Assembly: GCA_002298785.1 (NCBI GenBank)
Contig: DBMR01000046.1
Span: 62,001-126,000, forward strand
Reading direction: 5' to 3'
Length of the DNA stretch: 64,000 nucleotides
Source: Verrucomicrobia subdivision 3 bacterium UBA693
GTDB taxonomy: Bacteria; Verrucomicrobiota; Verrucomicrobiia; Limisphaerales; UBA8199
This document shows, one piece after another, positions 43,301-51,010 of the stretch. Position 1 is the first letter of the stretch. The number at the start of each line of letters is the position of its first letter. Under the pieces are notes generated by a model. It was not told the DNA's origin, did no database searches, and saw only the letters and a list, made by a program, of their open reading frames with translations. Both the position numbers and the translations under genes were made by a program.

Positions 43301-45932
43301 TGTCCCACAGTTCAGGCGACAACCCGGACAGCTCGATCGCGTTCTCGACGGCGTCCAATAAATCCTCCGCCTGGTCGAGGTGCCGCGCCAACGCTTCCAG
43401 GGGCCTGTCGGCCTGCAACACCCCTTTGCCAAGCCAACGCAGCGGATGCCGGGCGAAGCAACGCTCTTCGCCGAGATCCGCGAGTGCGGTTTCCAGCCGG
43501 TCCACCACCTCGCCGTGCTTCCGCCACAAGGGATACTCCGGCAGAAGATCCTCGACTTCGGGTGGCAGTTCAATCGCGCGCCCGCGCAACTCCACCAACC
43601 GATGCAACAACGAACGGACGGCAATCCCCGTGTGCGCGTGTCCCTGTCGCATGGCGTCCGAGAAACGCTGCAACGTGGCCAGGTCCTGTTCCATGGCTCT
43701 CAAGGTCCGGGCGCGACTCGCTTCAGCCTCCGGATCCAGCTCGGCCTGGCCCAGGAACTTCTCGTAGGTCTGCTTGAGATTCTGGATGAAGGCTTTCTTG
43801 TCGGTCTGCGAATCGTGGATCAGGCAGCAGAGTTCGTCCAAACCCTGCTGGCGCAGGCGATGGAAGACGACGTCAATCGCCGCCCGTTTTTCACAGACGA
43901 ACAGCACGCGTTTTCCGCGCGCCACGTAGTCCGCAATGAGATTGGTGATGGTCTGCGATTTGCCGGTGCCCGGCGGGCCCTGGATGATGTAGCTGACACC
44001 GGTGCGCGCCCGGGCGATGGCCGAGGCCTGGGTCGCATCGCAGGAAATGACCAGGTGCTGATCCGCCAGCTCGAGCGCCGGAACCGGCTCCCCCTCGGGC
44101 GGCTTTGGCGTGAGGGAAAACACCGTGTCGAACGCCCGGCTGGCCATGTCCGTCTCGATCAGTCGCGCGTAATCGCGCACCAGCGTCATCTTCCGGTAGT
44201 TCCAATTGCCGAGCGTCAGGCTGCACAGATCAAAGTCCCACGAATACGGATTATGGTTTTCGCCCGCGCGCAACGTGAACATCTGCCGTTCGGTTTCCAG
44301 AACTTTGTCCGCCTCGGCGGGTGCGGCTGGAGCGGTGATGTGCGGCAAACGCGGCAAGGGCGGAGCGCCGGCCACCTCGCGCAGCGGCAACGGCGTGGGC
44401 CGCACCCGTTCGAGAAAAAGTTGCAGGCCAAGCGGCTTCAGATTCTCGCGGTCGTAGCTGTAATCGGGCTTCGCCATCGACCGGCGCTGGCGCGCCTGCA
44501 ATTTCTGCCGCCGCAGGAATTGATCCACCCGCTGTCGGGCTTTCTCATGGATGAGCTCGATTTGGGGTCGGTCAATCTTGTTGAGCGTCACTCCCGGTTC
44601 GCTCGCCTGAATCTGGGCCTGGAGCGCCGCGTAGAATTGATCCAGCGAGGTTTCTCGCAAATCCACGAATTCCGGCAGGACCAGGTTATAAAGTTCCTTG
44701 AGATGATGGCGCAGCGCCGGGTTCACCTCGGCCTCGCTGGTCGTCGGATCCAGCACATAGCTGTCGCGGACGCCTTTCTTCTTCGTGAGTTCCACCGGCA
44801 ATAGCAACAGCGGCGAATTTATCCGTTCGTGCTGGTCCTCCTTCAAATTGTTCCAGCGGAGAAAGCAGAGCACGAGCCGGAGCTGGGCGAAACCGAACTC
44901 GGCGCGGTCGCGGCGTGCTTCCCCAATGATTTTGTCGAGCACACCCGGGATGTAGGGCGCATCCTCGAATCGCAGGTATTTGCCCAGGGCCATCGGCGCA
45001 CCCTCGGTCAGCGTGGCGGCAAGCGCCGGATGCCAGACAAAAAGTTGTTCGAGCTTGATGTTACGGTAGTCGAGCAACACCGGCACCGAGGCAATGGTCA
45101 GGTTCAGCGTCTGCAGCGTCGGCTTGAAGTAGATGAGACGATTGCGGCGTGAAATTTCGAAAAGCCGGTCGCGCAGATGAGCTTGGATCAGCCGCCGCTT
45201 GCCCGTGAGGGGTGATTCCTGAAATTCCTTCCGCGCGAACAGGTGGGTGTCGAAGTCCACCGACTGCTCACGGTAACTCTCCAGCCGCGAGATGATCTGA
45301 CCCAAGTCCTGCGCGCGCTTATGACGATTCAACTCCGTCATTTGCACGATGGTCGAAGCCACGACCGGATTCAGGCGGGGCTGGAGGCTAAAGAGATTGC
45401 TGCGGTTGGAGGTGAACAGCTCCAGCTCCCCGGGTTCCGTAAAGTCCAGCCCACACGCCACACTGGCCAGCAACAGGCCCAGCGAAAAGATATCTGTGAG
45501 TTCGTCGTGATGGTCGACCAAGTGTTCCCAACAGCGATAACCGGGCACATATACCGGCCGCACGAGGCCGTCCTCCGCGTCGCTGACGCGCTGATCGGTT
45601 ACCGTAACGGTGGCCTTATCCAGGTCGGTGAAGCGGCGCGATTCGGCCACCACTTCGACCGCCGCGCTCATGGGAGCTTGCAGGCTTTCGATCTTGCGGT
45701 GGTGTTTCCGCGGCGGCTGAACCCCGTCCGGCGCGAATCGCAACTGCCCCGCGTCAGTGAGACTTAACGCCTTGAGTCCATCGAGTGGGGCTACCATTCC
45801 CGCCGCGTGCGCGGCGAGCACCTGCTTGAGCAACGGCAGCAGCGCGGCCAGGAGGTCATCCGTTTCAAAACCGCCCCGGGCGACCCCGGCTTCGAGGAAT
45901 CGCTGAAAAGCAGTGGGTGCCGGCTCGCTCAT
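40374..45932 (-). CDS. DUF4011-type SF1 helicase-nuclease with degenerate kinase lobe and WGR domain
   Basis: An 1852-residue cytoplasmic protein. Residues 36-165 read as the C-lobe of a Ser/Thr kinase: AHAAGMVAPLDGLKALSLTDAG aligns with the HRD loop and TDIFSLGLLLASVACG with the helix after the activation segment, but HRD is lost and there is no N-lobe. DUF4011 follows (about 235-430; LRDRLFEISRRNRLIYF). The SF1 helicase has Walker A GPPGTGKS (652-659), DEAS at Asp1283 (VVIFDEASQIP) and motif VI region INQRGGEKRLNVIFSRAKH. A restriction-endonuclease-like domain of the MTES_1575 kind lies near 1610-1710 (FRCDLAV with Asp1651, GVLVDTDGHY). A Pro/Ala linker leads to a WGR domain (about 1783-1850; FWEISLSGNSFTVRFGRLG). 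Its ATG overlaps the peptidase gene's stop. A genome-defence role is likely. Confidence 0.85.
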   Translation of the reverse strand: MSEPAPTAFQRFLEAGVARGGFETDDLLAALLPLLKQVLAAHAAGMVAPLDGLKALSLTDAGQLRFAPDGVQPPRKHHRKIESLQAPMSAAVEVVAESRRFTDLDKATVTVTDQRVSDAEDGLVRPVYVPGYRCWEHLVDHHDELTDIFSLGLLLASVACGLDFTEPGELELFTSNRSNLFSLQPRLNPVVASTIVQMTELNRHKRAQDLGQIISRLESYREQSVDFDTHLFARKEFQESPLTGKRRLIQAHLRDRLFEISRRNRLIYFKPTLQTLNLTIASVPVLLDYRNIKLEQLFVWHPALAATLTEGAPMALGKYLRFEDAPYIPGVLDKIIGEARRDRAEFGFAQLRLVLCFLRWNNLKEDQHERINSPLLLLPVELTKKKGVRDSYVLDPTTSEAEVNPALRHHLKELYNLVLPEFVDLRETSLDQFYAALQAQIQASEPGVTLNKIDRPQIELIHEKARQRVDQFLRRQKLQARQRRSMAKPDYSYDRENLKPLGLQLFLERVRPTPLPLREVAGAPPLPRLPHITAPAAPAEADKVLETERQMFTLRAGENHNPYSWDFDLCSLTLGNWNYRKMTLVRDYARLIETDMASRAFDTVFSLTPKPPEGEPVPALELADQHLVISCDATQASAIARARTGVSYIIQGPPGTGKSQTITNLIADYVARGKRVLFVCEKRAAIDVVFHRLRQQGLDELCCLIHDSQTDKKAFIQNLKQTYEKFLGQAELDPEAEASRARTLRAMEQDLATLQRFSDAMRQGHAHTGIAVRSLLHRLVELRGRAIELPPEVEDLLPEYPLWRKHGEVVDRLETALADLGEERCFARHPLRWLGKGVLQADRPLEALARHLDQAEDLLDAVENAIELSGLSPELWDTFTEIETILEFAVRVRPLAERNLLGVLTRGPVDQAFNARAAELDQKARALQKAQEKTSAWRTPLSPGDTESALAQAQAFERSIFRFLQPAFWRLKKTLHERYDFSQHAVAPAWSRILGDLAAQHQALAERQAIQQQAAREWRVEDVEAFRAQVEELKTDQRLGHPSVKALLKRLDESTEAGALVESLAGIHDRFSALDQTLAEALAEYGHLEFPELAEVLGQLRTQAGVLAELSPILSELADLPDAFTHALRCAPVPLDEFEGAVGHKSLNQVYREDRAVNRFEGRTLLRKMEQLQQRFSEWLGLNARCLRQAVRQKFLEHVNVSSLPAAQLSAEQKVFKKSYAAGRRDLEHEFGKTMRYKSIRDLAAGDTGQVIQDLKPIWLMSPLSVSDTLPLDPELFDVVIFDEASQIPMEEAIPAIYRSHQTIVVGDEMQLPPTTFFASARTEDDSVIVEEEGERIEVDLDSDSFLTQSSQNLPSTLLAWHYRSRYESLISFSNAAFYSGNLYTIPDRQRAVADRPELIVTDNEQGGANVEALLARSLSFHFMENGVYEDRRNPNEAAYIARMVRTILARNTGLSIGLVAFSEAQQAEIESALSRLADTDAEFSARLESEYVREENDVFCGLFVKNLENVQGDERDIIIMSVCYGHDASGRILMNFGPINQRGGEKRLNVIFSRAKHHMAIVSSMRHSDITNDYNDGAHSLKNFLQYAEAVSRGDDATARRVLENLNPLSRKALAPLSKVDAVVEGLAAALRQRGYAVDLNVGQSRFRCDLAVRGATDNLYQLGVLVDTDGHYANPNLLDRYLLQPGILKAFGWRFALVLTKDWYHHPDEVVARLEKLLQGQGVETDPEVEEIAVSEESAGSKPESTVAGTSPEDTARPIAPEPLPATQPAPVAAATATPGPVRCFEFIGGSSKKFWEISLSGNSFTVRFGRLGTAGQVQTKKFADETKARREAESLIAEKVKKGYVEKTA

Positions 45933-47149
45933 GGCAAAACCTCCGCCTTGGCCAGCAACTCAGCCGCCCCATCCTTGAGCTTGCGCAATTCACGGACCTT
46001 CAGCTTCAGTTCCCGCGCGGCGAGCTTTTCAAACTGCGCCTCGAATTCCAGTTGCCGGCTCAAATCCAACGCCGCCGCGAGCGGCACCTCGTCCAATTCG
46101 GGATCGGCGGTCACGAAATCGAGCAGCAGATAAGAGAGATACTCGCCCAGCTTTTCGTCGCCCGATTTGAAACCCTCCAAATCCGTCGGGACTTTTGTCT
46201 TAGCCGGCTCAAAGTCCGCAAAGAACAGTTTCGCGTGCCCCAGCACCGCCGGGGTATGAAACCACTTGGGCTGGAGAAAATACTCCAGCAACCGGCAAGT
46301 GCGCTCCGTCATGCGCCGCTGCCCGATCAAATCCAGGCAGTCCAGTGATTCCGCCCCTTCGATCATCCTGGTGATGTGCGGCTGCGCGGCCTGCCGCTGC
46401 TCGTGCCACAACGCCAGCGCCCGCGCACGAATGAACGCTTCGGGATGCGTCCCGCCCGCCGTGGCGACGCCGTCGTTGGCAAAAATTTCCTCGGCCTGTT
46501 GGAGGTAGGCCGCGGCGCTCACCTGCGCCAGCCCGGTCTCGATCTTGACCAGGCCGGCCACCACGGGATGCACCGCCCCGGTGACAAGGAGCGAGCCGCG
46601 GTCAGCGAAGATTTCGGTGTAGAGCTGGAAGTGGCGCGCGGTTTGTTCGTGGCTCTCCGCCGCGCGCGGATCGTTGGCGATGGCCTGGACTAGACGATCG
46701 GTTATGTGCAATTCGCCCTCCTCCCACTGCCAAAGCCGATAATGCGCCAGCTCGTGCCCCAGCACGGATTTGATTTCCTCGGAGTTAAGCAAAGTCAGGA
46801 TGGGCCCGGAAAACACGATGTGCCCCTCGCCCGGGATGAAGTACAGCGCGGCGTTTGGCTGGGGACTGTTTTGCGCCTGGTAAACGGTGACTGGAATGTC
46901 GAGCTGGAGACCTTGTTTGGCGGCATCCACCGCGGCGAACAGGTCGGGGTGACTGGTCGCCTCGATCCGGTAGGTGGATTTAAGGAGCTCCAACCGCAGG
47001 TTCGCGGTGTAATCGGCCTGGGCCCGCGCGGACGCGAACCAATTCCAAAGGTCTCCCTCCTGCGATTTGAGGTAATCCCTCAACTCGACATGATACGGCA
47101 GCGGCTCGAGGATGTTTCCTGTGTGCTCCACAACGGTCCTTCCGTCCAA
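45929..47149 (-). CDS. Soluble M48-like zinc metallopeptidase
   Basis: A 406-residue protein with no signal peptide or membrane helix, unlike most M48 (HtpX/Oma1/Ste24) members. The zinc motif HELAH (132-136) lies in SVLGHELAHYRLW, and the third ligand is probably Glu179 in YTEIFADRGSLL. Upstream VTVYQAQNSPQPNA and GEGHIVFSGPILTLL match the M48 core fold. The C-terminal half is helical (LGEYLSYLLLDFV, FEKLAARELKLKVRELRKL). Its stop overlaps the start of the helicase gene by ATGA, so the two are made together in fixed order. It may activate, or be controlled by, the helicase-nuclease. The long intergenic region upstream is probably where its promoter lies. Confidence 0.82.
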   Translation of the reverse strand: MDGRTVVEHTGNILEPLPYHVELRDYLKSQEGDLWNWFASARAQADYTANLRLELLKSTYRIEATSHPDLFAAVDAAKQGLQLDIPVTVYQAQNSPQPNAALYFIPGEGHIVFSGPILTLLNSEEIKSVLGHELAHYRLWQWEEGELHITDRLVQAIANDPRAAESHEQTARHFQLYTEIFADRGSLLVTGAVHPVVAGLVKIETGLAQVSAAAYLQQAEEIFANDGVATAGGTHPEAFIRARALALWHEQRQAAQPHITRMIEGAESLDCLDLIGQRRMTERTCRLLEYFLQPKWFHTPAVLGHAKLFFADFEPAKTKVPTDLEGFKSGDEKLGEYLSYLLLDFVTADPELDEVPLAAALDLSRQLEFEAQFEKLAARELKLKVRELRKLKDGAAELLAKAEVLP

Positions 47150-47515
47150 TGACGGACGCCATTAAAACGCAATGCGGGACCGAGGTCAAAGGATCATCAA
47201 CAGATACTATACCTGGTTCACGTGCGCGAGTATCGAGGCCGAATCGAAAAACTCACGGACCCGGCTTGCGCCAGGCCCGTGAGCGAACTCCTTTCCCCAC
47301 CCCAAATCTTTTCCGTAAGACAATGCTAATCGCCTCCTGGCGGTTTGGAATTATAAAGCCGGACGCTGTTTATAGTCCGGGTTGATGGACGGCGATCCGG
47401 GGGTATCGCGATCGCCCACGCCGAAGCGAGAGCGCAACAAGTCCGCTCGGCCCCGGTCTTGCTCCGCAAAGGGGCGGATGACGAAGGAGTCGCTAAAGCG
47501 GAAAGCCGCCGCGCC
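47150..47515. other. 366-base intergenic region
   Basis: Holds the intrinsic terminator at 47247-47283 for the leftward LRR gene and, to its left, about 97 bases that should contain the promoter of the peptidase-helicase pair. No convincing gene is present; the frame at 47326-47637 (minus) runs antisense-frame into the LRR gene and is rejected. Confidence 0.5.
47247..47283 (-). terminator. Intrinsic terminator with GCAA tetraloop
   Basis: On the minus strand CTCACGGGCCTGGC (47283-47270) pairs with GCCGGGTCCGTGAG (47265-47252), a 14-bp stem with two G-U pairs closed by a GCAA tetraloop. A run of five T (47251-47247) follows. It lies about 230 bases after the LRR gene stop, giving that mRNA a long 3' untranslated region. 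Confidence 0.8.
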
Positions 47516-49345
47516 TCACGGTGCGCGCAGCCGGTAGAATCTCTGACCTCTATTTGTCCAACCTGGGTCACAGAACCAATCCACCCCATTCGAGAGGGTG
47601 TTGGTTTGCCGAGTCGTCCAGTTTCCGCCGAGCCCATCCTGGCTCTCCAGGATCACGGTGAGGTTGGTGCTCCCGCTTAGGGAAAAGCTCAGATTTCCCC
47701 CGCTCAGGCTGGGAGTGCCTAGCCGCGCATTCCAGAGCTGCGTTGGCCGGCCGTCCAGGACCTCCATCCAGCCGCTGGTTTGCGGGAAGTAAAATACCTT
47801 GGCTTGGCTTGCACCCGCCAGGGCGTAGTAGGCCACGGTTGGAGCATTGCCCTCAAACCATATCGAAGTGAGGTTGCCGCAGCCATTGAAGGCTCCCGTG
47901 CCAAGGTTAGTGACGGTATTGGGCAGGGTCACACTGTTTAGCTTCGCGCCGTTAAAAGCCCAGTAGGCGATGTCTCGCACGCCGGCGGGAAGCCTGTAAG
48001 TCCCGGTCTTGCAGATGGGATAGCAAATCAGTTGGTCTTGGTTCTTATCGAAGAGGACCCCATCCAGGCTGCTGAAAGTCGCGTTTTGCGGATCCACGGT
48101 GATGTCGGTCAGGGCGCCGCATCCGCTGAACGGAGTCAGGTCCACGGTATTTAGCCCCTTCCCAATAGTCACGCCGGCGAGGTTGATGCAGTGGTTGAAA
48201 ACGCTCTCGCCCAGCTTCAATACGCTGTCGGGCACATCCATGTGGCCGAGGCTGTAGCATTCGCGAAAAGCGAACTGCCCGAGGTTGGTAACCGTGCCGG
48301 GCACCGTCGAGATTTGCAGCGCGGTACAGAACTCGAAAGCGTAACTATCGATCGTCTGCAGGCCGTTGGGCAGCGCCAGGTTGGTCAGGGCGCATTGGGA
48401 GAAGGCTGCGCCGCCGATGCGCACCAGCCCCGCGGGCAATTCCACGCGGCTCAACCGCTTGCATCCCGCGAAGGTGAGGTCGCCCAGGTCGGTTACCTTT
48501 TCCGGCACGGTGATGCTTTGGAGTTGGTGGCACAACCGGAAGGCCCCTCCGATCTCCACCAGGTTGGTGCCCAGCGTGGCGTTGGTTAGCCCCGCGCAAC
48601 TGTCGAAGGCCCCGGAGATGTTGGTCACGCTGTTGGGGATGGCGACGGTGGGGAGGGCGGTGCAGCCGTAAAAGCCCTGGTTGGCGATCCGGCGCAGGCC
48701 TTCGTTGAGCGTGAAGCTCCGCAGCCCGGTGCAGGCGTAAAAGGCCCCGGTGGCGATATCCGTGACGCTGGCAGGCAGGCTTAGCCCGGTAATGCCAGCG
48801 TGGTCGAAGGCGCCGGGCCCGATGCTTTTGACGGTGCTGGGTACCGAGTAATTGTCGGTGCGTTGTGGCGGACAGAGCAGGATCGTCTGCTGTCCTTTGT
48901 CGAAGAGCACCCCACTGCTGCTCTCGAATGCCGGGTTCGCCCCGCCGACAGTGATGCTGTTTAAGCCAGGACAGGATGCCGCCCAGCGGTAGCCGAGGTT
49001 GGTCAATCCGTTGCCCAAGGTGATCGTTTGGAGCTGGCCGCAGTAGGCGAAGGCCGTGTCACCGATTTGCCTCACCGAATCGGGGATTACCACATTGGTG
49101 ATCACCCCTTCGTTGTAAAAGGCGCTGGGGCCGATGGCCGTCACCGGCAGATCAGTGATCGTGTCGGGGATGTGAAGGTCGGCCTCAACGCTGCCGCTGG
49201 TGTCGGTGATCGTGATCTCGTTGTTGTTGGTGGTCCACTGGAGTGCGGCTTCGGTGGCGATTTCGCCCACGGCAATGGCCAGGGCGCACACAGCTACTTT
49301 GACATACATATTTCTTAGATTTCGATCCCAGGTTTTCTGATCCAT
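47516..49345 (-). CDS. Secreted BspA-like leucine-rich-repeat protein
   Basis: I take the ATG at 49345 (609 residues); the open frame runs on to 49852 but that part overlaps the DUF2851 gene. A second Met at 49309 is also possible. A hydrophobic core (VKVAVCALAIAVG) forms the signal peptide. The body has about eighteen LRR_5/BspA-type repeats of 22-24 residues (TAIGPSAFYNEGVITNVVIPDS, GAFDHAGITGLSLPASVTDI, YAFEFCTALQISTVPGTVTNL). Such proteins are surface adhesins or carbohydrate/protein binders. The last 65 residues are the tail (TNLTVILESQDGLGGNW ... RGQRFYRLRAP) shared with the GH30-like and GloVer-repeat proteins of this window. It starts about a dozen bases after the DUF2851 stop and ends at a strong terminator. 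Confidence 0.85.
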   Translation of the reverse strand: MDQKTWDRNLRNMYVKVAVCALAIAVGEIATEAALQWTTNNNEITITDTSGSVEADLHIPDTITDLPVTAIGPSAFYNEGVITNVVIPDSVRQIGDTAFAYCGQLQTITLGNGLTNLGYRWAASCPGLNSITVGGANPAFESSSGVLFDKGQQTILLCPPQRTDNYSVPSTVKSIGPGAFDHAGITGLSLPASVTDIATGAFYACTGLRSFTLNEGLRRIANQGFYGCTALPTVAIPNSVTNISGAFDSCAGLTNATLGTNLVEIGGAFRLCHQLQSITVPEKVTDLGDLTFAGCKRLSRVELPAGLVRIGGAAFSQCALTNLALPNGLQTIDSYAFEFCTALQISTVPGTVTNLGQFAFRECYSLGHMDVPDSVLKLGESVFNHCINLAGVTIGKGLNTVDLTPFSGCGALTDITVDPQNATFSSLDGVLFDKNQDQLICYPICKTGTYRLPAGVRDIAYWAFNGAKLNSVTLPNTVTNLGTGAFNGCGNLTSIWFEGNAPTVAYYALAGASQAKVFYFPQTSGWMEVLDGRPTQLWNARLGTPSLSGGNLSFSLSGSTNLTVILESQDGLGGNWTTRQTNTLSNGVDWFCDPGWTNRGQRFYRLRAP

Positions 49346-49356
49346 GCTTTTGAACT

Positions 49357-50931
49357 TTATGGCACCGCGGTTTCCGGAGTTTTCGGAGATTCGGGATTTG
49401 CACTCTCGAGACACAACTCCTTCACCAGCTCGGGCATCCGGCACCCGGCGCAGACGGAATCCGAGCGCTCGCAAAAGTCGCGCACGATCTGCACCAGTCC
49501 CTGCTGATCGGCAGCGGTGGTCAAACCGGTGCTCGCCGCCGTACCGAGAAGCCGTTGCCGTGCCAATTTCAAAACCGAATTGTCCTGCGCCGGCGGCCAC
49601 TGAAAATAGCGCGACTCCAGTTCCCGGCGGAGTTCGGCATTGCCGCCTTCGGCGGCCCGCACCCAGAGCCAGGGCAGGATGACGTTCATGGCGAGATCGG
49701 TAGCGCGCGCGGCGCCCAGGAGCGGTTGGTCGGCCGGCAGCGTTCGCGAGGTGAAATTGTAGTGCCGGGTCCAAAATGGATCCGGCTCGGCTTGCAGACA
49801 GGACAAAAGCGAATCCGGCAGGGCGGCGGCCGGGTGGCTGCCCACGCACCAAGCCTCCAGCTTTTTCGTCAGGTCACCGCGGATCGCCCAATGCGCGGCC
49901 AGGGCCAGGCGCCGCGCCGGGTGATTCACGGGCCGGACGCCGTGCAAACGCCAAACCTGGCGGGGCAGGACGCAATCGGAAAATTCCTCGCGTTCCCGCC
50001 ACCAGGCATCCCAATGGCGCCGCAGGTATTGGCCGTCTCCATCGCGGCCCGGTTCGGGCGGGAGCAAGCCGGAGATGCCGAACAAGCGGGCTTGCAGGCC
50101 CAACAAACCGGCTGCGGGAGCGAGCCAGCGGCTGCGGTGTTCCGCCAGCAACAGCATCGGCCAGACGTTATGTTTATACCCGAGCGCTCGAAACAGCCCC
50201 TCCCAGAGCGCCTGTTCCCAGCCGGCCTGCCGAGCTCGCGCCTGGAATTGCGCTGCCTTACTTTCCAAGCGCGTTCGCGCGGCCTGCCGCAACAACTCCT
50301 GGCGTTGCCGGGGCGAGAGCGACCGCAACGGCTCGCAACACCAGCCCCGCGCCGCTTCCGCCAACAGCTCGCCCTGGCCCGCGAGCAAAAAACCGAGCTC
50401 CCCAACGGGCGCATCCAACGCGTGCCGCAACGCCAGCCGCGGCGGTTCATTCGCCACCACGCCACCGCCGTCCCACACCACATGCAGTATCACCCGGGAA
50501 AATGCCGGGTTCCGATCGTGGCCGTGCGCCTTCCATCCGTTCGGGCGCAGATCCACTTCGATATCTCCACTCACCGCCGGCGCGCCGCCGATCGACACGA
50601 CCGCCGCGCGGAAATCCGGTCCGCCTTCGAGGCTGCGGAAACCCGGATGCAACACCCGCACCGGCTGGCCATCCAGGGTCAGCAATTGGTCGCGCTGCAA
50701 CCGTTGATGTTGCCAGATCATTTGCAACAACGCTTCCGGCGGCGACTCGGGATCGTCGTGCAACGCCGCCGCCAGGCTCGAACGGGCGCGCCAATGGAAA
50801 TACGTGGTAGGTGAAACGTGCAACACGCGAGATTGCTTTTGCGCAGGTGTCGCGGGAATGTCAAGTAGTTCTGTCGCAAATGCCTGCGCCCGTCCCGCAT
50901 CCATACCCCGCATTGCCGGGCTTGGAAACAT
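49357..50931 (-). CDS. DUF2851 family protein
   Basis: About 524 residues from the ATG at 50931; ATGs at 50988, 50913 and 50904 are also in frame and no Shine-Dalgarno sequence decides. DUF2851 blocks include LLQMIWQHQRLQRDQLLTLDG, VRVLHPGFRSLEGGPDFRAAVV, VSGDIEVDLRPNGWKAHGHDR and VILHVVWDGGG. The C-terminus contains four cysteines (CERSDSVCAGCRMPELVKELC) that could bind metal. The family is common in Bacteroidetes and Verrucomicrobia; its function is unknown, and the D-x-E-like residues in its N-terminal half have suggested a nuclease-like fold (inference). Cytoplasmic. Divergent from the HtrA gene and followed closely by the LRR gene. Confidence 0.8.
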   Translation of the reverse strand: MFPSPAMRGMDAGRAQAFATELLDIPATPAQKQSRVLHVSPTTYFHWRARSSLAAALHDDPESPPEALLQMIWQHQRLQRDQLLTLDGQPVRVLHPGFRSLEGGPDFRAAVVSIGGAPAVSGDIEVDLRPNGWKAHGHDRNPAFSRVILHVVWDGGGVVANEPPRLALRHALDAPVGELGFLLAGQGELLAEAARGWCCEPLRSLSPRQRQELLRQAARTRLESKAAQFQARARQAGWEQALWEGLFRALGYKHNVWPMLLLAEHRSRWLAPAAGLLGLQARLFGISGLLPPEPGRDGDGQYLRRHWDAWWREREEFSDCVLPRQVWRLHGVRPVNHPARRLALAAHWAIRGDLTKKLEAWCVGSHPAAALPDSLLSCLQAEPDPFWTRHYNFTSRTLPADQPLLGAARATDLAMNVILPWLWVRAAEGGNAELRRELESRYFQWPPAQDNSVLKLARQRLLGTAASTGLTTAADQQGLVQIVRDFCERSDSVCAGCRMPELVKELCLESANPESPKTPETAVP

Positions 50932-51010
50932 TTGCAACGCGCGTATGATTGCCAAAGACGGCCGCGGTTTTACCGCACCGGGCCGCAACTATCGCTCACA
51001 GCCATTGTTG

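Noticed and set aside
45243..45767. Plus-strand frame opposite the kinase-like region
   Set aside because: It is antisense to a continuous 1852-codon gene with ordered domains.
49346..49852. N-terminal extension of the LRR protein frame
   Set aside because: It overlaps the well-supported DUF2851 C-terminus and lacks LRR sequence; a signal peptide appears only after the Met at 49345.
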